DNA of 64,000 bases from Panorpa germanica (Eukaryota; Arthropoda; Insecta; Mecoptera; Panorpidae): contig OY783205.1 of NCBI GenBank assembly GCA_963678705.1, positions 25,845,034 through 25,909,033 on the forward strand, given 5' to 3'. Below, one piece after another: positions 57,251-64,000 of the stretch. Position 1 is the stretch's first letter. Each line of letters begins with the position of its first letter. The notes under the pieces were generated by a model. That model was not told the origin of the DNA and ran no database searches. It saw nothing but the letters and a program-made list of their open reading frames with translations. A program made the translations under genes and the position numbers.

Positions 57251-59620
57251 AGATAGAATTTTTTATAGGGTATTATTTTAGATAAACTTTAAATAAACGT
57301 AATTGTGTTTAGCATGTAATATTAAGTTAGTTGGAAAGTTATTTTGGTTTTAAAGCGTGAAATAACACTCTTTTTTACCGAAAGAATCAACTTTCCTTTA
57401 GAATTTCCATTTTGTTTGATGTTTATTTGCTATTAACTTCATGATTTCGCACTCAAAGAACTTATGGTCTTTATTATGCTACAAATCAGAAGGATTTAGT
57501 GTTATTTCTCTTGAACTGAGTCAACATGAGTACAACAACGTTTTGTAAACCTCAAAACTCCTTTAATTGTTCATTTTAAATATAATCTTGTAGACAATTT
57601 TAAAAATATTACATTGGTGAATACTTATTACTCCGATTATACATTTCGTAATACTTTTTATCTCACTTTTTATGTTTTGTTTCACTCTCACATTTCTTAA
57701 GAAGTTTTTAATACTCTTTTGTACCACTATCAAGAAATAGCGCTGGTGTAGCTAACATCTTGGTTTCATGTAACGATATTTTTGCCGGTAGATTGTGTAA
57801 GCGTCGCGAAAAATGCTGCTTTTAAAATAATATTATTGAAATACTTGTTTATTTGTAACGTAATAGATTTGATAATGGTACAAAATTGAATTTGTTTGAT
57901 TGTGTAAAAATTTAATTTGTATTACGAGTATTTGTAAAAAAAGTTATATTACTTTTTCACTTGGCCTTTAGCCTTTGACTTAATATTTGTCTGACTTGTC
58001 TATTCGTTAATCTGGGCCTGCCTATCATAGTAGATATATCAGGAGAGGGATCACAAAATTTCAGCAATAAATCTCAAAATAATTGTCTACAAATGTTACC
58101 TGATCACAATCACATGCAAATGACACTTGCTTAAAACTTTGAGCTTAATTTAACGACTTTTGTATGAATTTCTAGGGACGGCTAACACTTACTTTAAATA
58201 CGTCATAACTCTTTGTTGCCCAAGGGGTAGTTGAACCTGGACTTTAACTACCGTGTTCCGGATTCCGCCCCAATAAGAGTTGAAGTATGCAATTCATAGT
58301 CACACTCATGACTACCTAGTAATTTTACGCTCAATTTATCCCACAGAGTGTCCTGGCATCCTGGCCAATTAGCCCTGACTTGACCCCCGTGCAATGTTAG
58401 TGAAGTTTCATTGTTCTTACCAATTTAACCCTTAATGGTATACATAATTACTTTTAAAAGAATAAAGTTAGTTCTAAAGACATTAGAGATATAATTGGAA
58501 CATTATCTTTCATAGTTATTCTTGAAGGGCGTTTGAAAGAGAATCACATATTGAAAAGTTAAATATATTAATGTCCTTTATATGTAGAAAAATTCTTTTT
58601 GCGGTGCCAGACTTCTTACGATTGTTTCGAAAAATTTAGAAACATTAATTGAATATGTGTATAACAAATATTGTCCTTTAAAGAAAACCAAGTGGTATTA
58701 ATTTTTTTTTAAGAAATATTTGTACGTAGAATTTCCCGCTGATTCTAAATCTGGAAGCCAGTTTCAAATCGGTTCATCCGTTTATTATTTAGACCGATTT
58801 TGGTCGATATAAAAAAGATTGTTTCTTCCTAACCGAACCGCTGCTGCTGTCTTGGTTGTTTGGCAGTGGGGTAGTAGGTAATCAAGCATGCAGACGCAGT
58901 GCTCTGCTAGAAAGAAACACAGAAGACACTCGTCAGCTATCTCTCTCTTTGCCGTTATCGCATTATTAAGTATCTTGCGCACTCTATTCTTATTTGAATT
59001 TAATTGAATTTGTATGACTATAATCGTTCTAAGTAGAAACAGTGCTACACTCTACCAGTGCAAAAAGAGATTAAACAATCGTGTAAATAACACATAACAA
59101 TAATATATTTTATGTAATTTTACGTATAGGAATCCATTAATTGTGATCTCTCGTAGTATCTACATAATCAACAGAATTATTCCACGGTTTCATTTTGCAT
59201 CAATTCGAGTTGTAATTCGCGATACTCATGTTCGCGTATCGAGTGTATAGTAGTACGAATATCACGAATCTGTGTATTCGAGTATTTCATTTGTGTACCG
59301 TATATGTTTATTGTAGGGTTGAATTCATTTGGACAGGGTACATTGGGAACCCCAACGGGGTGGTGAGTGGAGTGATGTAGAGGGACGCAGGGCTGCAACC
59401 AGTAACAGGGTGGAACGCTCGTTAGTGATATTGCTAATTAGTGGTACACACACACATACATACATATATTTGCGTGAAGGTGTACGAATTGAGCGTACGC
59501 TATCTACTGTACTACGTCGTGTTGATGCAGTATTGGGTCTAAATACAGACGCAAAAAACTGTTTTATAGTTTATTTATTATTAAAATGATTTTGTATTTC
59601 TTTTTTAACACTAAATATAA
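57251..59620. other. Intergenic, no gene seen
   Basis: A block at 58730-58800 (TTTCAAATCGGTTCATCCGTTT) resembles the 3' end of a LINE-derived repeat. 59329-59520 is GC-richer and open on the plus strand (86 codons) without a motif. Confidence 0.4.
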
Positions 59621-59833
59621 GTATAGTTCAAATTACGAGAGTTCGGCGGCGACTCATACTTAAAACAAGTTGTGGGGTATAAACTGCCGATATAACTAAA
59701 AAGCACTGACTCACTTATTTTTCTATAATGTATATAGAAACGAATAAGATAAAATTCATTATCGTATTATAGATTTATACCGCTCTTATAACCTCTTAAC
59801 CGTAGCCATCGAACTATCGTGATTTTGACTATA
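59621..59833 (-). mobile_element. MITE family 2, second copy
   Basis: About 213 bp, reverse complement of 16927-17143, with the CGAGAGTTCGGCGGCG arm well kept and the other arm (GCCATCGAACTATCGTG) more diverged. It lies 22 bp from the LINE fragment that follows. Confidence 0.65.
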
Positions 59834-59854
59834 TATATTATTTTGATTATTTTT

Positions 59855-60228
59855 TTTTATTTTCTATAATACTACAACTAAGTATAGATACACTTATCTA
59901 GTGGCTTACTTTTCAATAATTACACGGTGTGGTAGAGCTTGCTCCAATGGACAATTATACATGATTAGGTTACTAGGTCCGAGGGTTTAGCCCTGCGAAG
60001 TCTTCGAACATCATTACTATCAAGCAACATTTGCTGCTATAGATTTGATTTCTTCTCCGACTGTGTTAATCTTCAGGTCTCTATGTATGTCGTCATTGCG
60101 GATATACCACGGTGCATTAACTATTTCTCGCAGAACTTTATTTTGGAACGTTTGGATTCCTTGATGCTAGGGCTTTAGCACTATGTTTAGTTCAGAGCAT
60201 CGTCCAATTAGCCAATACATATTCCTGT
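59855..60228 (-). pseudogene. LINE ORF2 C-terminal fragment, second copy
   Basis: Matches 13790-14258 (same strand), including the family's LRRTKPSDL-type end, an A-rich tail on the minus strand and the NAPWY-encoding region. It has internal deletions of about 20 and 60 bp, the second within the KPVWTYG region. It ends on the 5' side at the same TTCCTGT block as the first copy, after which the flanks differ. Confidence 0.7.
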
Positions 60229-60504
60229 ATTTTATGTTTATTTTGATTATGATAGTTTATCGGTTTCTTTAATTAAATGGGAGTCAGTGAATATTTAAAT
60301 ATGTTTCTGTGTTAATTTTGTTATTGGTTCCAATGCTTACTTTTATTTTGTTAGAAATTAGTAGCTTCCCATTTTTTGTCATATACATTTTTAAAAATGT
60401 AAACGTTGATAACTTTCTTTGTTTATTTATTTTAAAATCTTTCTAAAGATTATTTTTAAAGATAAACTTAATAATTAATAATGTCTTATGTGTTTTATTT
60501 TCAG
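60229..60504. other. Intergenic or intronic sequence
   Basis: AT-rich lead-in to the exon-like segment, ending in a pyrimidine-rich acceptor (TGTTTTATTTTCAG). Confidence 0.3.
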
Positions 60505-60546
60505 ATTCTGAACTGCAAGATCTGCACGAAATAATGCGTAGTAGTG
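60505..60546 (+). other. Candidate 42-nt microexon
   Basis: A segment of exactly 14 codons lies between TGTTTTATTTTCAG (acceptor consensus) and GTGAGT (donor consensus). In the one open frame it reads SELQDLHEIMRSSG across the donor. The length is a multiple of three when skipped, the usual property of alternatively spliced microexons. No flanking exon of a parent gene was found here, and the protein is not recognised. Chance matches to both consensus sites are possible. Confidence 0.35.
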
Positions 60547-60552
60547 GTGAGT

Positions 60553-61052
60553 GTTTTAAAACATTTTGGCATGAAGTTTTTTCCTGTTTATTTATTACAG
60601 CACTAATCTATATGTGTATCTAAGAGTATAAATAATTTCATAAACAAGAACAAAATTAATCGTTATGTGTAAGATGACAAACTTAGATCTAATAGTTGTA
60701 TAAATGATAAATTAATGTTTGCCTAATAAGAATTAAAACGTAACAATACAAAAAAAAATTATTGCAAGTAAAAATCGTTCAACGTTTAAACAAACTATAA
60801 ATTGTTACCTTTAAACACACCGTGCAAGCCCCGTATTGTATTGTATTGCTTTACATATATATCACAGGTATGTAACACACATTATTAAGGGTGGAGGGTT
60901 GACGGGTGGTAAATACAGGTGTCGCCAGGGTAAATCACAGCAACGCTCATGAGAGGTGGTGTTTAGAGGAGTGGGAGAAGTACAGGAATCACTAGTGATA
61001 CAATCACTAATACATATAAACATATCAATTGTTATTTAATATATATCTATCT

Positions 61053-61055
<3 letters not shown>
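60553..61055. other. Intergenic or intronic, no gene seen
   Basis: AT-rich. If the microexon is real this would be intron, later invaded by the LTR element. Confidence 0.35.

Positions 61056-61144
<89 letters not shown>
61056..61144. repeat. (TA)n tract, flank of LTR element copy 2
   Basis: About 44 AT units running directly into the LTR start TGTGAA at 61145, the same arrangement as at 21770-21822. Confidence 0.95.
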
Positions 61145-61148
<4 letters not shown>

Positions 61149-61748
61149 AAACGTAAAAATACATCGAGCATGCAAAGTAGGCATAACTATAATACCCGGT
61201 CTAGGAAGTCATAAAGAATGTGATTAATGACGGTATGTTTTAAATAGAAACCAAGTGAAAGCACTTAGAACTTAAAACCACTGACTGAATATTTGAGGGT
61301 GTGTGTTTATTGAAATTAACCAGGCGTATTCTTAGAATTAAAATAACAAACCTTTTTAAAGTCAAGCTAAAAACTAATGTATAGGACTGAGTATATATTA
61401 ACTAGAACTTAAGGTTGTTTGTGCATTCATTGTTTTGTATTTGTAAAGTAAACATCAACGTTTATATTGTAACCTTATTGTATTAGCATTATTATTATCA
61501 TTATTATTATCATCGTTATTATTTTATTCAATAAATGTATTAAACCAATTATGTGATTCTTTATCATCCTGACAAACTAACTAAGATATTACATAGTTGA
61601 ATAATAATTGAATTGACATTGCCCTAAATTAAACAAGAGTACCTCGATTCCACACCAGATTAGCGGATTGGTTATTGTTTTCCACATAAGAAGTTGGATA
61701 GTTCTCGTTTACCACATCAGAGGTGGCGTTGTACTCTCGTTTTCCACA
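61145..61748 (+). repeat. 5' LTR of copy 2 (about 604 bp)
   Basis: Starts TGTGAAACG and ends TTTTCCACA by analogy with copy 1; the right boundary is inferred because the 3' LTR is outside the window. CCACA cores lie at 61650, 61682, 61712 and 61744. The portion equivalent to the polyprotein C-terminus reaches a stop about a dozen codons sooner than in copy 1. Confidence 0.85.
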
Positions 61749-62051
61749 TCAGAAGTGCGGATTAGCAGCTCATAGCGAATTGAACTAAGTGCGCGAAGTG
61801 AATAATACAAAGAAGTGCGGATTAGTAACTCATAGCGAATTGAACTAAGTGCGGATTAGTTATCTACGAGTTATACACAAGTGAATAATACGGAGAAGAA
61901 TAATACAAGATAGTTTTCTACAAACAGTGCTTTCAAGTGATAGTGCATTAGCGGAATAGTCGAGAATTTATAAGACGGACTTTATAATAGGACTAGCAAG
62001 TGAATTGTATCAGAAAAGTGTGTAAACTGTTTTACGAGGAGAAAATTGAAA
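61749..62051 (+). other. Leader of copy 2
   Basis: Begins TCAGAAGTGCGG (tRNA-Leu-like primer site) and repeats AGTGCGGATTAG three times, as in copy 1. An extra T before the start (CTGTTTTACG) shifts the upstream frame and supports the ATG at 62052. Confidence 0.75.
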
Positions 62052-64000
62052 ATGGCATATAACGTAAACATGAACGATACTACTGTGGAAGATAGTTTGT
62101 TAGCTGGACGCTCAGGTAACTCAACATCTAATGAAGATAGTTGGTTGGGAGTACAAGCAGAGCTGACGAGGCTTAGAACAGAACTATTGCAGTTGAGTAT
62201 CGGGAATAGTACAATACAGGAACAGAGAATGAATCATCATGGGTTTATGCCGACACAGAACCTGGAATGTATACCTGTGTTTAACCCAGCAAGCACGGTA
62301 TTAACGGCTACAGCTTGGCTGCGAAAATTGGAGGAAATAGCAGACATTTATGGATGGAGTGATAAAGTGAAGCTTCATCAAGGTGTCAACAAGCTGCAGT
62401 GTGCCGCGAAAAACTGGTTTGATGCTAGTTTGAACGTAGTCAAGGATTGGACGACGTTCAAATACGAATTAATCAGGAATTTTCCAGTGGAGTACGATGA
62501 ATCTGACGTACACATGGAACTAATGAAGAGACGACGAGAAAAAAACGAAGCAATAGAAGATTATGTATACTCGGTGAAAGCGATCGCCAGTAAGAGTGAT
62601 AATATCAGTGAAAAGGCCGTGATAAAATACATAATAGCCGGACTAAACAACAAAGACTTGATAAGTGTGTTATCAATGTGTGACTTTAAAACAGTGCCTG
62701 ATTTGTTGTTAAAAGTAAAACGGTATGATTCGACACTATTACAAGTGCAAGAAAGGAATAATTTTAGTGTACGTAAAGACAGACCAAAAGACTTAAACGC
62801 GATAAAATGTTTTAATTGTAATAAAACCGGACACAAGGCAAACGTGTGCCGAAAAAGCAACCAAGACAGTAGGACTAAAAGATTCGAACCAAGTGAGAAA
62901 AACATTAAAAGTGAAAGTAAAATAAGGTGTTTCAAATGTCAAAAAGAGGGACATATTTCGAGAAATTGTACCGCGAATAAAACGGGTGATACTTTGTTAG
63001 TGAACACAAATAAAACATGCGATATGATAAAAGACATGAGCATAGACAGTATCAGTTTTAAATGTCTGATTGATACCGGAAGTGATCAGAATTTGATTAG
63101 AGCTGACGACTACTTTAAATTAAACAGCAGTGTGGTTGTGCGTGAAAACAATACTGTATTGACTGGAATCGGAGGATTTCAAATCAAAGTTTTGGGTGAA
63201 TTTAGTGCTCAAGTAAAAGTAGACAATGAACAGTACTATACCAACTTTTTAATAGTTCCATCAAGTACAACTAGACATAGTGTCTTAATCGGTAAACCTC
63301 TGCTAGACCAAGTAGAAACCACAATAAGTGTAGACGGTATTACCATGCGAAAAAAGTACGAGGATAGTGAACAGAATAAAATATTATGTGTAGTCGACGA
63401 CGAAATCGTCATGGGTAATAATATTAGTCCAGATGTCAGGGCTAAAATTAAGGAACTTGTTGAAACCTATGAACCAAAAGTAACAAGGGTTACTGAAGTA
63501 GAAGCGAAAATATACATGACCGAAGAGGTTCCTGTTTATCAAAATCCGCGACGTATGGCTTACTGCGAACAGGAAGAAGTTGAGAAGCATGTACAAACCT
63601 GGTTGAACGACGGTATTATCGAACAACGAGCATCGGAGTACGCGAGTCCAGTCGTGCTAGTGAAAAAGAAAGATGGTAGCAGTCGACTTTGTATAGACTA
63701 CCGCAAGTTAAACAAGAGGGTAGTAAAAGACCGTTATCCTTTGCCTGTGATACAGGAACAACTCGACAAGCTACGAGACGCCAAGCTTTTCACCACACTA
63801 GATTTAGAAAATGGATTTTTCCACGTTCCGATACATCAAGACAGTCAAAAGTACACTGCATTCGTCACGGGAAAATCACAATATGTCTTCAAGAGACTTC
63901 CGTTTGGATTTTGTAACAGTCCAGCGATTTTCCAAAGATTTATAAACACCGTGTTTAATAAATTAATAAGTGGAGGTATTTTGTTGGTTTATATGGACGA
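62052..64000 (+). CDS. Gag-protease-RT polyprotein, runs off window
   Basis: 649 complete codons without a stop, truncated by the window edge. Gag occupies residues ~70-235. Zinc knuckles start at C253 (CFNCNKTGHKANVC) and near C293 (CFKCQKEGHISRNC). The protease DTGSD begins at D341. RT begins near 520, with LCIDYRKLN (about 550), LDLENGFFHVPI (583; first catalytic Asp at 584), LPFGFCNSPAIFQRF (616) and YMD at 647-649. The next codon, which would complete YMDD, is cut by the edge. Gag and Pol share one frame, so no frameshift is needed to make Pol. Differences from copy 1 are mostly single residues. Confidence 0.93.
   Translation, partial: MAYNVNMNDTTVEDSLLAGRSGNSTSNEDSWLGVQAELTRLRTELLQLSIGNSTIQEQRMNHHGFMPTQNLECIPVFNPASTVLTATAWLRKLEEIADIYGWSDKVKLHQGVNKLQCAAKNWFDASLNVVKDWTTFKYELIRNFPVEYDESDVHMELMKRRREKNEAIEDYVYSVKAIASKSDNISEKAVIKYIIAGLNNKDLISVLSMCDFKTVPDLLLKVKRYDSTLLQVQERNNFSVRKDRPKDLNAIKCFNCNKTGHKANVCRKSNQDSRTKRFEPSEKNIKSESKIRCFKCQKEGHISRNCTANKTGDTLLVNTNKTCDMIKDMSIDSISFKCLIDTGSDQNLIRADDYFKLNSSVVVRENNTVLTGIGGFQIKVLGEFSAQVKVDNEQYYTNFLIVPSSTTRHSVLIGKPLLDQVETTISVDGITMRKKYEDSEQNKILCVVDDEIVMGNNISPDVRAKIKELVETYEPKVTRVTEVEAKIYMTEEVPVYQNPRRMAYCEQEEVEKHVQTWLNDGIIEQRASEYASPVVLVKKKDGSSRLCIDYRKLNKRVVKDRYPLPVIQEQLDKLRDAKLFTTLDLENGFFHVPIHQDSQKYTAFVTGKSQYVFKRLPFGFCNSPAIFQRFINTVFNKLISGGILLVYMD

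Larger units (their letters stand above)
61145..64000 (+). mobile_element. Ty3/gypsy-type LTR retrotransposon, copy 2 (partial)
   Basis: Left part of a relative of the element at 21822: 5' LTR, leader and an open Gag-protease-RT frame. It continues past the window edge, so its 3' half and 3' LTR are unseen. Over the shared region it differs from copy 1 by scattered substitutions, a few indels and one fewer unit in the primer-site array. With an uninterrupted frame into RT it may be autonomous and able to serve copy 1. Confidence 0.95.

Noticed and set aside
62561..62935. Minus-strand frames of 124 and 80 codons at 62561-62935 and 63384-63626
   Set aside because: Antisense shadows of the Gag-protease-RT frame, with no motifs.
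1..64000. CRISPR arrays, tRNA and rRNA genes, bacterial operons
   Set aside because: No regular spacer-repeat arrays, no tRNA B-box-like GGTTCGAATCC in a cloverleaf context and no rRNA-like blocks seen. The direct repeats present are LTRs, microsatellites or leader arrays.

Overview
This is AT-rich, repeat-dense nuclear DNA from an arthropod, most probably an insect. The evidence is the mix of Ty3/gypsy-type LTR retrotransposons primed by tRNA-Leu, a mariner, LINE tails of insect type, several MITE families, long (TA)n tracts and the absence of bacterial gene organisation. The order cannot be fixed by eye; some LINE tails recall hymenopteran elements, which is only an impression. No complete host gene was recognised. 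One 42-nt exon-like segment (60505-60546) and one 53-codon reading frame (31920-32081) are the best host-coding candidates, both unproven.

Layout. 1-21600 is intergenic DNA carrying LINE 3' remnants (6417, 9170, 12174, 13790, 18800), MITEs (15144, 16927) and interspersed repeats. 21640-26130 is a nested locus: a LINE tail on the minus strand whose 3' UTR (TA)n tract holds a complete 3678-bp LTR element (21822-25499). That element has 614-bp LTRs that look identical and one open frame of 738 codons in which Gag and protease are fused, through an in-frame deletion, to the integrase C-terminal part. 26131-37284 holds two MITEs, a LINE fragment and mostly featureless DNA. 37285-45202 is a second, unrelated LTR element on the minus strand (990-bp LTRs that look identical, 4-bp target duplication TATT, textbook tRNA-Leu primer site). 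It encodes a Gag-like protein of 453 residues but no visible pol. 45203-61055 carries further repeats, a deleted mariner (52066-52645), a LINE tail and a foldback element. 61145-64000 is the left part of a relative of the first LTR element, with an open Gag-protease-RT frame running off the window.

How the parts fit. The copy entering at 61145 is the kind of element that could supply RT and integrase to the deleted copy at 21822; both lie directly against long (TA)n tracts, which suggests a target preference. The pol-less element at 37285 must also have been mobilised in trans, by an unseen partner. The most unusual points are that Gag-only element with a C-terminal membrane-like helix, the in-frame Gag-protease-integrase-tail derivative, and a 30-33-bp tandem array spanning the LTR/primer-site boundary of the first family.
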